A stretch of DNA of 64,000 nucleotides from Gammaproteobacteria bacterium. GTDB lineage: Bacteria > Pseudomonadota > Gammaproteobacteria > Burkholderiales > Rhodocyclaceae. Both the position numbers and the translations under genes were made by a program. The notes beneath the pieces were generated by a model. It did not search any database, was not told where the DNA came from, and was given only the letters and a program-made list of their open reading frames with translations. Shown here piece by piece: positions 1-11,001 of this stretch (within the stretch, counting starts at the first letter, position 1; each line of letters opens with the position of its first letter). The stretch lies in assembly GCA_018824085.1 (NCBI GenBank), contig JAHJHI010000016.1, forward strand, positions 1-64,000, written 5' to 3'.

Positions 1-264
1 ACCGGCGTGTCGCAGATCAACAGCGCAATGAGCCAGTTGAGCCAGACGGTGCAGCAGACCGCCGCGGCATCCGAGGAGCTTGCCGCGACGGCCGAGGAAA
101 TGAGCGGCCAGGCCCAGCAACTGCAGCAGGCCATGTCCTTCTTCCGCGTGCGTGGCAGCGCCGCCCCGTCGGCACCGCGCAACACGAACGCCGGCAAGGG
201 CAAGCGCGCGCTTGCGGCAGCACCAGCAGCGGAGCCGGCGGACGTCGACTTCGCCCGTTTCTGA
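1..264 (+). CDS. Methyl-accepting chemotaxis protein, C-terminal end only (cut by window start)
   Basis: The reading frame is open at the left edge and ends at 264. What remains is the end of the coiled-coil signalling domain (alternating [11 protein letters not shown]-type heptads), then an Ala/Pro/Lys-rich flexible tail that stops in DFARF. The first 119 bases are identical to 3140-3258 in the next receptor, so the two are paralogues that have exchanged or recently duplicated this segment. It lies just upstream of cheW and probably belongs to the same chemotaxis cluster. Ligand specificity cannot be read, because the sensor domain lies outside the window. Confidence 0.93.
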   Translation, partial: TGVSQINSAMSQLSQTVQQTAAASEELAATAEEMSGQAQQLQQAMSFFRVRGSAAPSAPRNTNAGKGKRALAAAPAAEPADVDFARF

Positions 265-277
265 ACCGGGAGCTGAC

Positions 278-811
278 ATGAATCCGAAAAGCAATCTTGC
301 ACTGGCCGTCGTCGAGGAAGAAGACGAATTCCTGGAGCAGCAGCGGCAGTACCTGACGTTCCGGCTGGGTGACGAAAGCTACGCGCTGGGCCTGCTGTCG
401 GTGAAGGAAATCATCGAGTACGGCGGTGTGACCCAGGTGCCGATGATGCCGCCCTTCGTGCGTGGCGTGATCAACCTGCGCGGACGCGTGGTGCCGGTCA
501 TCGACCTCGCGCAGCGGTTGCGCAACGAAACGGCGGCGGTGACGCGACGCACGTGCATCGTCATCGTGGAAGTGGGGCCGGAGGACGAGCGGCTCGACAT
601 GGGTGTCATTGTCGACGCGGTGAGCCAGGTGGTCGAAATCCTGCCCGAGGCGATCGAGCCCGGGCCGTCGTTCGGCGCCCGCCTGCGTGCGGACTTCATC
701 GCCGGCATGGGCAAGCAGGACGACGGATTCGTCATCCTGCTGGACATCGAACGGGTGCTGTTGCCCGACGACATGGTCGGCCTGAACGAATTGAAGAGTA
801 TTGCTGCCTGA
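278..811 (+). CDS. cheW: Chemotaxis coupling protein CheW
   Basis: A 177-residue cytoplasmic adaptor that links chemoreceptors to the CheA kinase. The sequence shows the typical CheW beta-barrel, with LTFRLGDESYAL near the N-terminus, the VRGVINLRG loop and a final ILLDIERVL strand. The ATG at 278 is preceded by GGGAG. Upstream in-frame starts lie inside the preceding receptor gene and were not used. It sits between two receptor genes. No cheA or cheY is in the window, so the rest of the pathway must be further left or elsewhere. Confidence 0.96.
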   Translation: MNPKSNLALAVVEEEDEFLEQQRQYLTFRLGDESYALGLLSVKEIIEYGGVTQVPMMPPFVRGVINLRGRVVPVIDLAQRLRNETAAVTRRTCIVIVEVGPEDERLDMGVIVDAVSQVVEILPEAIEPGPSFGARLRADFIAGMGKQDDGFVILLDIERVLLPDDMVGLNELKSIAA

Positions 812-988
812 GGCGACCGCCGCGTGCGGAAAGGCGTTGCGTCGTCTTTCGTCCTCGCGACGTATCAGGCGGCAAGTGGTGGGGCTGCAGTGATTGCGCC
901 GGCCGAAGGCCTGCGCTGGCGCAGCGTGGATGTTTGATTGCATGTTTCAGAGACGCCCGGCCCGGCCGGCTGCGTGGGGAGTAATGAA

Positions 989-3415
989 ATGACTGTTGCA
1001 CAACGACTGTACCTTCTGATCGGCACGGCGGTGCTTGGGCTGCTGGCGATCACCGGTGTCACGCAGTTCCAGACGGCGAAGGTTTTCTCAGCCGCGAACT
1101 ACGCCAACGAAAATACGGTGCCCAGCATCGTCACGCTCGACGACGCGCTGCGTACCGTCTTCAACCTGCGGCTGAGCATCGTGAAGCATGCCTTCAATAC
1201 CGACGCCGGCAAGGCGCAGGAAATCGAGAAGGACATCGAAAGATTCCGCACCGGCGCCGAAGCTGCGCTGAAGAGATTCGAAGGCAGTGTGTCCGACGAA
1301 AAGGACAGGCAGCTTCTCGACGCGGAGCTGGCGCTGCTGCGCGAATACGATGCGCTCATCGACCCGTTCCTGCTCGCGTCGCGCAGCAACAATCGCGAAC
1401 AGGTCGTCGCCTCGATGAATGCGGCGGCCGTCATCGGCCAGAAGCTCAGCGACGCGGTGGACGGGCACATCAAATACAACGTCGAGCTCGGCGCAAGGAG
1501 CGCACTGATCGCCGACGAGAGCAAATCGGTCGCCTTCTGGGAGTCGCTGCTCGTCGCGCTCGTCACGGTGATTGCGGTTGCCGCGCTCGGCGTCGTCATC
1601 GCCCGCAGGGTGTCACGCCAGCTCGGCTGCGAACCGGGCGAGGCAGCCGATATCGCGAACCGCATTGCGGCCGGTGATTTCTCGAAAGAGATCAAACTGC
1701 GCGAGGACGACAAGGACAGCCTGGCCGTCAGCCTGCAGAGGATGTCGGCCGTCATCCAGCAACTCATTGCGGACATGCGCCACATGTCGACCGAACACGA
1801 CCGTGGCGACATCGACGTGGCCATGGACGAGGCAAAGTTCAATGGCGCATACAAGACGATGGCCGAAGGCGTGAACCAGATGGTCGGCGGTCACATCGCC
1901 GTGAAGAAGAAGGCGATGGCCTGTGTGAAGGCCTTTGGCGAAGGCGACTTCGACGCACCGATGGAACAGCTGCCGGGCAAGAAGGCCTTCATCAACGAAA
2001 CGATCGAGAAGATGCGCGGCAACATCAAGGCGTTCATCGCCGACATGCAGCACATGTCGGCGGAACATGACCGCGGCGACATCGACGTGGCCATGGACGA
2101 AGGCAAGTTCAACGGTGCATACAAGACGATGGCCGAAGGCGTGAACCAGATGGTCGGCGGCCACATCGCGGTGAAGAAGAAGGCGATGGCCTGCGTGAAG
2201 GCCTTCGGCGAAGGTGACATGGATGCGCCGATGGAGCAGCTGCCGGGCAAGAAGGCCTTCATCAACGACACGATCGAGCAGGTGCGCGCCAACATGAAGG
2301 CGCTGATCGCCGATACCGACAAGCTGGTGCGTGCGGCCATCGCAGGCGAACTGGATACACGCGCCGATACGAGCCGCCACCGCGGCGACTTTCGCAAGAT
2401 CGTGCAGGGCATCAACGACACGCTGGACGCGGTCATCGAGCCGGTCAATGAAGTCATGGAAGTGCTGGCGGCGATGGAACAGAACGACCTGAGCCGGACC
2501 GTCAATGGCGACTACCGCGGCAAGCTGCGCGAGCTCAAGGACTCGGTCAACAACACCTGCGCCACGCTGGCGCAGACGATCGACGAAGCGATGGGCGTTG
2601 CCAACAGTCTGGCGAGCGCGTCGGAAGAGGTGTCCGCGACGGCGCAGTCGCTGAGCCATGGCGCGAGCGAGCAGTCGGCCAGCGTCGAGGAAACTTCGGC
2701 GTCGATCGAACAGATGTCCGCGTCGGTGAATCAGAACAGCGACAACGCGCGGGTGACCGACGGCATTGCGACGCAGGCGTCGCAGGAAGCGAACGAGGGC
2801 GGCGACGCGGTGCGTCAGACGGTGGAGGCGATGCGCAAGATCGCGGAGCGCATTTCCATCATCGACGACATCGCCTACCAGACGAACCTGCTGGCGCTGA
2901 ACGCGGCGATCGAGGCGGCGCGTGCAGGTTCGCACGGCAGGGGTTTCGCGGTGGTGGCAACCGAAGTGCGCAAGCTTGCCGAGCGCTCGCAGGTGGCTGC
3001 GCAGGAAATCGGCGGTGTCGCGAACGAGTCGCTGAAGGTGGCGGGACGCGCGGGCGAGGTGCTCGAACAACTGGTGCCGTCGATCCGCAAGACGTCGGAT
3101 CTGGTGCAGGAGATCGCGGCGGCTTCGAGCGAGCAGGCGACCGGCGTGTCGCAGATCAACAGCGCAATGAGCCAGTTGAGCCAGACGGTGCAGCAGACCG
3201 CCGCGGCATCCGAGGAGCTTGCCGCGACGGCCGAGGAAATGAGCGGCCAGGCCCAGCAGTTGCAGGAGGCGATGTCGGTGTTCCGGCTGGGCAATGGTGC
3301 CGGGCGTCCGCGTGCCGCATCGCGTCCGCGCACCGCATCCGCACAGCAGCCGGCGCCGGTGCGCAGCAGCGTGGCGCCGGAGATGGCATCGGAGGCTGAT
3401 TTTGCGCGCTTCTGA
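989..3415 (+). CDS. Methyl-accepting chemotaxis protein with duplicated linker modules
   Basis: An 808-residue receptor. It has an N-terminal membrane helix, a helical periplasmic domain (about residues 30-185) of the four-helix-bundle type, a second membrane helix and a HAMP-like region. Two near-identical 90-residue modules follow (about 261-350 and 351-440), and then the signalling domain with the conserved tip [20 protein letters not shown]. The C-terminus is an Ala/Pro/Arg-rich linker ending in DFARF, as in the receptor at the window start. The ATG at 989 has GGGGAG seven bases upstream; an earlier in-frame ATG at 938 lacks this. Ligand unknown. Confidence 0.95.
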   Translation: MTVAQRLYLLIGTAVLGLLAITGVTQFQTAKVFSAANYANENTVPSIVTLDDALRTVFNLRLSIVKHAFNTDAGKAQEIEKDIERFRTGAEAALKRFEGSVSDEKDRQLLDAELALLREYDALIDPFLLASRSNNREQVVASMNAAAVIGQKLSDAVDGHIKYNVELGARSALIADESKSVAFWESLLVALVTVIAVAALGVVIARRVSRQLGCEPGEAADIANRIAAGDFSKEIKLREDDKDSLAVSLQRMSAVIQQLIADMRHMSTEHDRGDIDVAMDEAKFNGAYKTMAEGVNQMVGGHIAVKKKAMACVKAFGEGDFDAPMEQLPGKKAFINETIEKMRGNIKAFIADMQHMSAEHDRGDIDVAMDEGKFNGAYKTMAEGVNQMVGGHIAVKKKAMACVKAFGEGDMDAPMEQLPGKKAFINDTIEQVRANMKALIADTDKLVRAAIAGELDTRADTSRHRGDFRKIVQGINDTLDAVIEPVNEVMEVLAAMEQNDLSRTVNGDYRGKLRELKDSVNNTCATLAQTIDEAMGVANSLASASEEVSATAQSLSHGASEQSASVEETSASIEQMSASVNQNSDNARVTDGIATQASQEANEGGDAVRQTVEAMRKIAERISIIDDIAYQTNLLALNAAIEAARAGSHGRGFAVVATEVRKLAERSQVAAQEIGGVANESLKVAGRAGEVLEQLVPSIRKTSDLVQEIAAASSEQATGVSQINSAMSQLSQTVQQTAAASEELAATAEEMSGQAQQLQEAMSVFRLGNGAGRPRAASRPRTASAQQPAPVRSSVAPEMASEADFARF
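1771..2310 (+). repeat. Two tandem 270-bp copies inside the receptor gene
   Basis: The bases at 1771-2040 and 2041-2310 are near-identical in-frame copies with a period of exactly 270 bp. Each encodes a module that begins near [16 protein letters not shown] and ends near PGKKAFIN. They lie between the HAMP-like region and the signalling helix, so they lengthen the cytoplasmic stalk. Confidence 0.88.
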
Positions 3416-3446
3416 ACGACCTGCAGCAGGTGAGGCGTCCCGCGCC

Positions 3447-4304
3447 GTGCGGACGCCACCACGTGTGTCCGCGCCGCCGGCGGTGACCGGCGTCGCGGGG
3501 GCGCACAACATTTCCGCAGCCGAGTTCGCGCGATTTCAGACCTGGCTGCATCAGGTGGCCGGCATTTCGCTGGCCGACCACAAGAAGACGTTGCTGACCG
3601 GACGGCTGGCAAAACGCCTTGTGCCGTGTGGCGTGCGCGACTACGGCGAATACTTTGATCTGCTCATGGGCGGTACGCGGCCGGGCGAGTTGCAGGTGGC
3701 GATCGACCTGCTGACCACGAACGAAACCTATTTCTTCCGCGAACCCGCGCATTTCGAGTTCCTGGCAACGCAGATACTTCCGCAGCATGCCGGCGCCGAG
3801 CCCTTCCGCATCTGGAGTGCCGCATCGTCCTCGGGCGAAGAGGCCTATACGCTGAGCATGGTGCTGGCGGACACGCTGGGTCTGGGCCGGCGCTGGGAGG
3901 TGTTCGGCTCCGATCTGAGCACGCGCGTGCTGGAGACGGCGCGGCGCGGCCACTATCCGATGACGCGGGCCGACAAGATTCCGAATGATTTCCTCAAGCG
4001 CTTTTGCCTGAAGGGCACCGGCCCGCAGGAAGGCACGTTCCTGATGGAGCGCAGCCTGCGCGAGCGTGTGTCGTTCGCGCAGATCAACCTGAATGCCAAT
4101 CTGCCGGACACCGGTCTGTTCGACGTGGTCTTCCTGCGCAACGTGATGATCTATTTCAATCTGGAAACCAAACGCCAGGTCGTGTCGCGCATCCTCGCGC
4201 GCCTGCGTCCGGGCGGCTGGCTGTTTGTCAGTCATTCCGAGAATCTGCATGGCGTGACGGACCGCGTTGACGCCGTCAAACCCTCTGTCTACCGCCTGAA
4301 ATAG
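3447..4304 (+). CDS. cheR: Chemotaxis protein methyltransferase CheR
   Basis: Transfers methyl groups from S-adenosylmethionine to receptor glutamates during adaptation. The N-terminal helical domain (EFARFQTWLHQVAGISL) is followed by the Rossmann-type methyltransferase domain, with RIWSAASSSGEEAYT as the SAM loop and VVFLRNVMIYF further on. The start is uncertain. I chose GTG 3447, ten bases after AGGTGAGG. TTG 3402 has GGAGG six bases upstream and would overlap the receptor gene by 14 bases. It is followed closely by cheD and cheB, so the adaptation enzymes form one unit. Confidence 0.94.
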   Translation: MRTPPRVSAPPAVTGVAGAHNISAAEFARFQTWLHQVAGISLADHKKTLLTGRLAKRLVPCGVRDYGEYFDLLMGGTRPGELQVAIDLLTTNETYFFREPAHFEFLATQILPQHAGAEPFRIWSAASSSGEEAYTLSMVLADTLGLGRRWEVFGSDLSTRVLETARRGHYPMTRADKIPNDFLKRFCLKGTGPQEGTFLMERSLRERVSFAQINLNANLPDTGLFDVVFLRNVMIYFNLETKRQVVSRILARLRPGGWLFVSHSENLHGVTDRVDAVKPSVYRLK

Positions 4305-4308
4305 CGTC

Positions 4309-5900
<1,592 letters not shown>

Positions 5901-6027
5901 CTGACGGGTGACGGCGGGCGCAGCGCCGGTGTCGGAAATCCACAATGGTCCGGCCCGGCCTCTCCACCCAGAATCCGGCAATCACACGGACGGTTCCGGC
6001 CGTGTGCCCATTCAAGGAGGAGACCTC

Positions 6028-7032
6028 ATGAAAATGTATTCAATGCTGTTCGGACTGGTGGCTTTCGGTCTGACCCAGGGCGCGCTGGCCCAGGAGCCCA
6101 TCGTGATCAAGTTCAGTCACGTCGTGGCGACGGATACGCCGAAGGGCAAGGCGGCGGAGTTCTTCAAGAAGCGTGCGGAAGAGCTCACCCAGGGCAAGGT
6201 GAAGGTCGAGGTGTACCCGAACAGCCAGCTGTACAAGGACAAGGAAGAGATGGAAGCGCTGCAGCTCGGCGCCGTGCAGATGCTGGCGCCTTCGCTGGCC
6301 AAGTTCGGCCCGCTCGGCGTGAAGGAATTCGAAGTGTTCGATCTTCCGTTCATCTTCGATGGCTACGCGGACCTGCACAAGGTGACGCAGGGGTCGATCG
6401 GCGCCGCCATCCTGAAGAAGCTCGAACCCAAGGGCATCGTCGGTCTGGGTTTCTGGGACAACGGCTTCAAGTCGTTCTCGGCCAATACGCCGATCCGCAT
6501 GCCGGCCGATCTCAAGGCGAAGAAGATGCGCATCCAGTCGTCCAAGGTGCTTGAGGAACAGATGCGCACGCTGGGCGCGCTGCCGCAGGTGATGGCGTTC
6601 TCCGAGGTCTATCAGGCGCTGCAGACGGGCGTTGTCGATGGCACCGAAAACCCGCACTCCAACCTCTACACCCAGAAGATGTTCGAAGTGCAGAAGCACG
6701 TGGCGGTGACCGACCACGGTTACCTCGGTTATGCGGTGATCGTGAACAAGAAGTTCTGGGACGGCCTGCCGGCCGATATCCGCGGTCAGGTCGATACAGC
6801 GATGAAGGAAGCCACGAACTACGCCAACACGATCGCCAAGGAAGTGAATGACGAGGCGCTCGATGGCGTGCGCAAGAGCGGCAAGACCGAAGTCTATGTG
6901 CTCAAGCCGGAAGAACGCCTCGCATTCAAGAAGGCGCTGGTTCCGGTGCACCGGAAGATGGAAGGGCGTATCGGTCGCGAACTGATCGAGTCCATCTACA
7001 AGGAAACGGCGTTCGATCCGTCGAAGCTGTAA
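6028..7032 (+). CDS. dctP: TRAP transporter substrate-binding protein, DctP family
   Basis: A 334-residue periplasmic receptor with a signal peptide ending near residue 21 (GALA-QEP). It shows the DctP family pattern: IKFSHVVATDTPKG at the start, MRIQSSKVLEEQM and VVDGTENP in the middle. These proteins usually bind C4-dicarboxylates or other organic acids through a conserved Arg. AAGGAGG lies seven bases before the ATG. It is the first gene of a three-gene transporter with dctQ and dctM; the exact substrate cannot be read. Confidence 0.95.
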   Translation: MKMYSMLFGLVAFGLTQGALAQEPIVIKFSHVVATDTPKGKAAEFFKKRAEELTQGKVKVEVYPNSQLYKDKEEMEALQLGAVQMLAPSLAKFGPLGVKEFEVFDLPFIFDGYADLHKVTQGSIGAAILKKLEPKGIVGLGFWDNGFKSFSANTPIRMPADLKAKKMRIQSSKVLEEQMRTLGALPQVMAFSEVYQALQTGVVDGTENPHSNLYTQKMFEVQKHVAVTDHGYLGYAVIVNKKFWDGLPADIRGQVDTAMKEATNYANTIAKEVNDEALDGVRKSGKTEVYVLKPEERLAFKKALVPVHRKMEGRIGRELIESIYKETAFDPSKL

Positions 7033-7125
7033 GCGCCGGCTGCGGACGGCCGCCATCGGCCGTCCGTGCCGCCAGCCGGTGCGCGGTCCCCGCGCACCCC
7101 GACATCCTTTTCCGGGGGGACTGCC

Positions 7126-7788
7126 GTGCTCCGCTTGCTCGATCACCTCGAGGAGTGGCTCATCACGCTTTTGATCGGCGTGGCCACCATCATCATTTTC
7201 GTCGCCGTCGTGCACCGATATGCCGCTGGACTGAGCATTCCGGGTCTGCAGGACTGGCTGCTTTCACTGAATTTAAGCTGGGCGCAGGAGCTGTGCATCA
7301 TCCTCTTCGTGTGGATGGCCAAGTTCGGCGCCGCCTATGGCGTACGCACGGGCATCCACGTCGGCGTCGACGTGCTCATCAATCAGCTGAAACCCGCGCT
7401 GCGGAGAAAGTTCGTCATTTTCGGGCTGGCGTCGGGCGCGCTGTTTACCGGCATCATCTGTGTGCTGGGCGGGCATTTCGTCTGGGAGAACGGCGCTGCA
7501 TTCTCGGTGCGCAGTACGCTGGGCCTGGACATCACCGACATGTACGAGGGACCGACGACGCCGGATCTGGAGTGGCCGACCTGGATGGTGTATATGGCGA
7601 TCCCGCTGGGCTCCGGCCTGATGTGCTTCCGCTTCCTGCAGGTGATGGTCGGCTTCATCCGTACCGGAGAGCTGCCGCACCATGACCACGGCCATGTCGA
7701 AGGCCTGGATGAGGCCGGGCCGATACTGGTCGGCGAAGCGATCGAGAACGCCGAAGAACAGGCGCACGGCCGGGGAGGTCGCAAATGA
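7126..7788 (+). CDS. dctQ: TRAP transporter small permease, DctQ family
   Basis: About 220 residues with four predicted membrane segments, the usual layout of the small TRAP subunit that bridges the binding protein and the large permease. I placed the start at GTG 7126, where GGGGGGA lies five bases upstream and the first helix starts soon after; an in-frame ATG at 7066 would add a Pro/Arg-rich stretch unlike the family. The C-terminal 40 residues are His/Glu-rich and cytoplasmic. The last four bases overlap dctM. Confidence 0.9.
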   Translation: MLRLLDHLEEWLITLLIGVATIIIFVAVVHRYAAGLSIPGLQDWLLSLNLSWAQELCIILFVWMAKFGAAYGVRTGIHVGVDVLINQLKPALRRKFVIFGLASGALFTGIICVLGGHFVWENGAAFSVRSTLGLDITDMYEGPTTPDLEWPTWMVYMAIPLGSGLMCFRFLQVMVGFIRTGELPHHDHGHVEGLDEAGPILVGEAIENAEEQAHGRGGRK

Positions 7789-9071
7789 GTGCAGCAATCA
7801 TATTCCTGCTGTTGCTTGTGCTGATGCTGACCGGCATGCCGGTGTCCATCTCGCTCGGGCTGACGGTACTGACCTTCCTGTTCACGATGACGGACGTGCC
7901 GGTCGAATCGGTCGCGCTGAAATTGTTCACGGGCATCGAGAAGTTCGAGATCATGGCGATTCCGTTCTTCATTCTCGCCGGCAACTTCCTGACGCATGGC
8001 GGCGTGGCCAAACGCATGATCAACTTCGCCACGTCCATGGTCGGGCATTTCCATGGCGGCCTCGGCATGGGTGGCGTCGTGGCGTGCGGCCTGTTCGCGG
8101 CGGTGTCGGGTTCCAGCCCGGCGACCGTGGCGGCGATCGGCGCCATCCTGCTGCCGGCCATGGTGAAGCAGGGCTTCCCGATGAAGTTCGGCGCCGGCAT
8201 CGTCGCCAGCTCCGGCGCGCTGGGCATCCTGATCCCGCCGTCCATCGTCATGGTCATGTATGCCGTGTCGACAAATTCGTCGATCGGTGCCCTGTTCATG
8301 GCAGGCATCATTCCGGGTGCGCTGCTGCTGTTCATGCTCGGTTTCACGACCTGGTGGCGGGCGAAGAAGAACAACTACCCGCGCATGCCCAAGGTTGCCG
8401 TCGCTGACCGCCTCAAGGCGTTCCGCGAGTCGTTCTGGGGCCTCATGCTCATCGTGCTGGTGATGGGCGGCATCTATACCGGCCTCTTCACGCCCACCGA
8501 GGCAGCCGCGATGAGCGCGGTGTATGCGTTCGTGATTGCCGTGTTCGTGTATCGCGACCTGCCATTGAGCCGCATGCCCAAGGTGCTGCTCGACGCCGCG
8601 AACATGAGCGCGATGCTGCTCTACATCATCACGAACGCCATCCTGTTCTCCTTCCTGCTCACGTCCGAGCAGATTCCGCAGGCGATGGCGGCATGGCTGG
8701 TGGAGAGCGGAATGGGGCCGCTGGGCTTTCTCATCGTCGTCAACATCATGCTGCTGCTGGCCGGCAACATCATGGAGCCGTCGTCCATCATCCTGATCAC
8801 GGCGCCCATCCTGTTTCCGGTGGCCACGGCGCTGGGCATTGATCCGATCCATTTCGGCATCATCATCACGGTGAACATGGAGATCGGCATGATCACGCCG
8901 CCTGTCGGGCTGAATCTGTACGTCGGCAGCGGCATCGCGGGCATGGGCATGACGGAGATGACGAAATCGGTCATGCCCTGGCTGATCACGATGCTCGTCT
9001 TCCTGCTGATCGTGACGTACTGGCCGGGCCTGTCGCTCTGGCTGCCGAGAACACTCGGAATGATCAGCTGA
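7785..9071 (+). CDS. dctM: TRAP transporter large permease, DctM family
   Basis: A 428-residue membrane protein of about 12 helices that carries the solute by a sodium-coupled mechanism in this family. Recognisable blocks are LLVLMLTGMPVSISLGL at the N-terminus, ASSGALGILIPPSI and the late ITPPVGLNLYV repeat. It is coupled to dctQ by an ATGA overlap, and a strong terminator follows 35 bases after its stop, so dctPQM is a self-contained operon. Confidence 0.96.
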   Translation: MSAAIIFLLLLVLMLTGMPVSISLGLTVLTFLFTMTDVPVESVALKLFTGIEKFEIMAIPFFILAGNFLTHGGVAKRMINFATSMVGHFHGGLGMGGVVACGLFAAVSGSSPATVAAIGAILLPAMVKQGFPMKFGAGIVASSGALGILIPPSIVMVMYAVSTNSSIGALFMAGIIPGALLLFMLGFTTWWRAKKNNYPRMPKVAVADRLKAFRESFWGLMLIVLVMGGIYTGLFTPTEAAAMSAVYAFVIAVFVYRDLPLSRMPKVLLDAANMSAMLLYIITNAILFSFLLTSEQIPQAMAAWLVESGMGPLGFLIVVNIMLLLAGNIMEPSSIILITAPILFPVATALGIDPIHFGIIITVNMEIGMITPPVGLNLYVGSGIAGMGMTEMTKSVMPWLITMLVFLLIVTYWPGLSLWLPRTLGMIS

Positions 9072-9106
9072 CGCTGCGCCGCGCAGAGGCGCAGCGGGAC
9101 CCGGAA

Positions 9107-9135
9107 AGCCGCACGGCACGCCGTGCGGCTTTTTT
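9107..9135 (+). terminator. Rho-independent terminator after dctPQM
   Basis: A perfect 10-bp stem (AGCCGCACGG / CCGTGCGGCT) with loop CACG is followed directly by six T residues. Confidence 0.93.
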
Positions 9136-9282
9136 GTGTCCGCCGGGCTCAAGTTGCCATAAGTACGGACCGTAATGGACTCATGAGGAGTTCGGCCCGC
9201 GCACCGCTTCCATAATTAAAGATCTGAAGGCGCAGGTCGACACATTTGCCATGAAGTGAACTGAAGAACGAGGATCGGGCAC

Positions 9283-10449
9283 ATGAAAAACATGTTGAGC
9301 ATTCGAAAGGCTTTCCTTTTCCACTCCATTCTTGCGTCGGCCGTGGGCATCGGCGTATTTGGCGTGCAGGAGACCTTCTTCCCGGGCCTCGTTGGCGTTG
9401 CGGTGGCGGGAACGATTTGCAGCGTGGTGATCATGGGCGTGGGCGCGTGGTTCGGCAAAGGGTTCGGCCAGCGCGCCGAGTTGCTGGTACATGCGATGCA
9501 CAGCCTGGCCGAGGGCAAGCTCAACCACAAGCTCAGCCTGTCGGGCAAGGACGATTTCGCGTGGCTGGGCTATGAATACAATCAGGCTTGCAAGTCCTTC
9601 CGCAAGCTGATCGAAAAGATGACCGTGCTGTCCTCGACGCTGACCAGTTCGGCCGAGGAACTGTCGAAGCTGACCATTGCGGCAAACCAGACCGGCACGC
9701 AACAGGCGGACCGCATCCGCACGGTAGCCGAGGCGATGGAAGAGATGACGGCGTCGGCGCGCCAGGTTGCCGAACTTTCGGCCGACATGGACAACATCGT
9801 GCGCGCGGCGGGAGACAGCACGCGCAGCGGCAAGATCGATCTTGAAGTGTCGATGGACGGCGTCAGCCGCATCGCGAAGGAGATGGAGGAGTCGCTGCAG
9901 GTGATCGAACGCCTGGTCAAGGATTCCGAAGAAATCGCCAAGATCAATGACGTGGTCAAGGACATTTCCGACCAGACCAATCTGCTCGCGCTCAATGCTG
10001 CCATCGAGGCGGCGCGCGCAGGCGAACAGGGGCGCGGATTCGCGGTCGTGGCGGACGAAGTGCGCAAGCTTGCACAGCGCACCCAGGGTTCGACCGCCGA
10101 TATCGAGCAGATCGTTGCCAAGATCCGCCATGACGCGAAGGAAACCGTCGAACGTGTCGGTCAGGCGAGCGAGCGGGTCAGCGGCGCGGTGACGACGTCC
10201 CGCGGCGCCGTCGATACGTTTGAAACGATACTTAGCCGCATGGAAGAGCTGGTGCGCAAGTCGAGCGAAGTGTCGACCAGCATGAACGAACAGGACACGA
10301 CGGCCGGCTCCATCCTGCGCAACGCGGGCGAGCTGTCGGCGTTGTCCGAGGACAACGCGCGCGGCGTGGCCCAGACGGCGACACAGGGCGAGTCGGTGGC
10401 GGCGTCGGCGCGGGAACTGGAAAGCAGCTTGCGGACCTTCCAGATCTGA
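9283..10449 (+). CDS. Methyl-accepting chemotaxis protein without a periplasmic sensor domain
   Basis: A 388-residue receptor. The two N-terminal hydrophobic helices (about residues 9-27 and 34-54) are joined by only a few residues, so there is no room for a periplasmic ligand domain. A HAMP-like linker and a signalling domain follow, with the tip [20 protein letters not shown] and a [16 protein letters not shown] stretch. It must sense inside the cell, in the membrane or through a partner. It lacks the DFARF tail of the other two receptors. An imperfect GAGGAT site precedes the ATG, and its own terminator follows. Confidence 0.93.
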   Translation: MKNMLSIRKAFLFHSILASAVGIGVFGVQETFFPGLVGVAVAGTICSVVIMGVGAWFGKGFGQRAELLVHAMHSLAEGKLNHKLSLSGKDDFAWLGYEYNQACKSFRKLIEKMTVLSSTLTSSAEELSKLTIAANQTGTQQADRIRTVAEAMEEMTASARQVAELSADMDNIVRAAGDSTRSGKIDLEVSMDGVSRIAKEMEESLQVIERLVKDSEEIAKINDVVKDISDQTNLLALNAAIEAARAGEQGRGFAVVADEVRKLAQRTQGSTADIEQIVAKIRHDAKETVERVGQASERVSGAVTTSRGAVDTFETILSRMEELVRKSSEVSTSMNEQDTTAGSILRNAGELSALSEDNARGVAQTATQGESVAASARELESSLRTFQI

Positions 10450-10469
10450 TTTCCCGCGTGGCGGGACGA

Positions 10470-10497
10470 AGCCGGCATCGCCAGATGCCGGCTTTTC
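10470..10497 (+). terminator. Rho-independent terminator after the third receptor gene
   Basis: A 9-bp perfect stem (AGCCGGCAT / ATGCCGGCT) with a six-base loop is followed by TTTCTTC. It separates the receptor from the convergent cytochrome gene. Confidence 0.8.
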
Positions 10498-10501
10498 TTC
10501 G

Positions 10502-10969
10502 TCAACGGCTGCGCGATTCCACGAAGCTGCGGATCGCCCACACGGCTTCCTGGCCGAGCACGCCTTCCCACGCCGGCATGTGCTGGATGTCGAGAACGCG
10601 CTTGCCCTGGCGCACGGTCTTTGCGAAGTAGTGATCAACGTCGGCTTCGCAACGCGGTTTGAGCTCGGGCTCGGTCACCTTCTTGCAGCCGCGTTGCAGA
10701 CGCAGCAGGTTGGGGCCGACGTGGTTCCGGTTGTTGGCGTCCACGCCGTGGCAGCGCGCGCAGGCCTCGTTGTAGAGCGCGCGGCCGGTGTCGAGCACCG
10801 CGGCGTTGCCGCGATACGGATTGCTGTCGTGCCATTCCGGACCGAGCGGCGGCAGGCCCGATACGTCCGTGGTCGGAGGAATGGCTTCGGGCGACGTGTC
10901 GTCGCTTGCGTGCGCCGGGCTCAGGGCAAACAAGGCGGCAAGCAGTGCGCTGCCGAGGATTCTGATCAT
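10502..10969 (-). CDS. Periplasmic c-type cytochrome (cytochrome c-550, PedF-like)
   Basis: A 155-residue exported single-heme cytochrome. The signal peptide ends near residue 21 (AHA-SDD) and the heme-binding motif CARCH is at 70-74. The C-terminal part (MPAWEGVLGQEAVWAIRSF) matches the ending of the second cytochrome at 20110-20544. Two further cysteines (about residues 93 and 106) could form a disulfide. It lies downstream of the Ca-type PQQ dehydrogenase, so it probably accepts electrons from it. GGAG precedes the ATG on the minus strand. Confidence 0.9.
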   Translation of the reverse strand: MIRILGSALLAALFALSPAHASDDTSPEAIPPTTDVSGLPPLGPEWHDSNPYRGNAAVLDTGRALYNEACARCHGVDANNRNHVGPNLLRLQRGCKKVTEPELKPRCEADVDHYFAKTVRQGKRVLDIQHMPAWEGVLGQEAVWAIRSFVESRSR

Positions 10970-11001
10970 GGGGTTCTCCAGTGCAAGGCGGGGGCGGACG
11001 C

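Larger units (their letters stand above)
1..3258. repeat. Direct repeat: 1-119 identical to 3140-3258
   Basis: The 119 bases at the window start recur without a mismatch at 3140-3258 and then diverge, synonymous changes first. Both copies encode the same stretch of receptor coiled coil. The match touches the window edge, so the true repeat may be longer. The spacing is about 3.14 kb. Confidence 0.9.

Noticed and set aside
1613-3511. Long minus-strand open frame opposite the second receptor gene
   Set aside because: Arg/His-rich shadow of a high-GC gene; no family resemblance and the plus-strand protein is unambiguous.
5983-6006. Hairpin CACACGG / CCGTGTG upstream of dctP as a terminator
   Set aside because: Stem of only seven pairs and no T-run.
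9137-9282. Flagellar sigma-28 promoter before the third receptor gene
   Set aside because: Fragments like TCAAGTT and a TAAAGA occur but not with the spacing of a -35/-10 pair.
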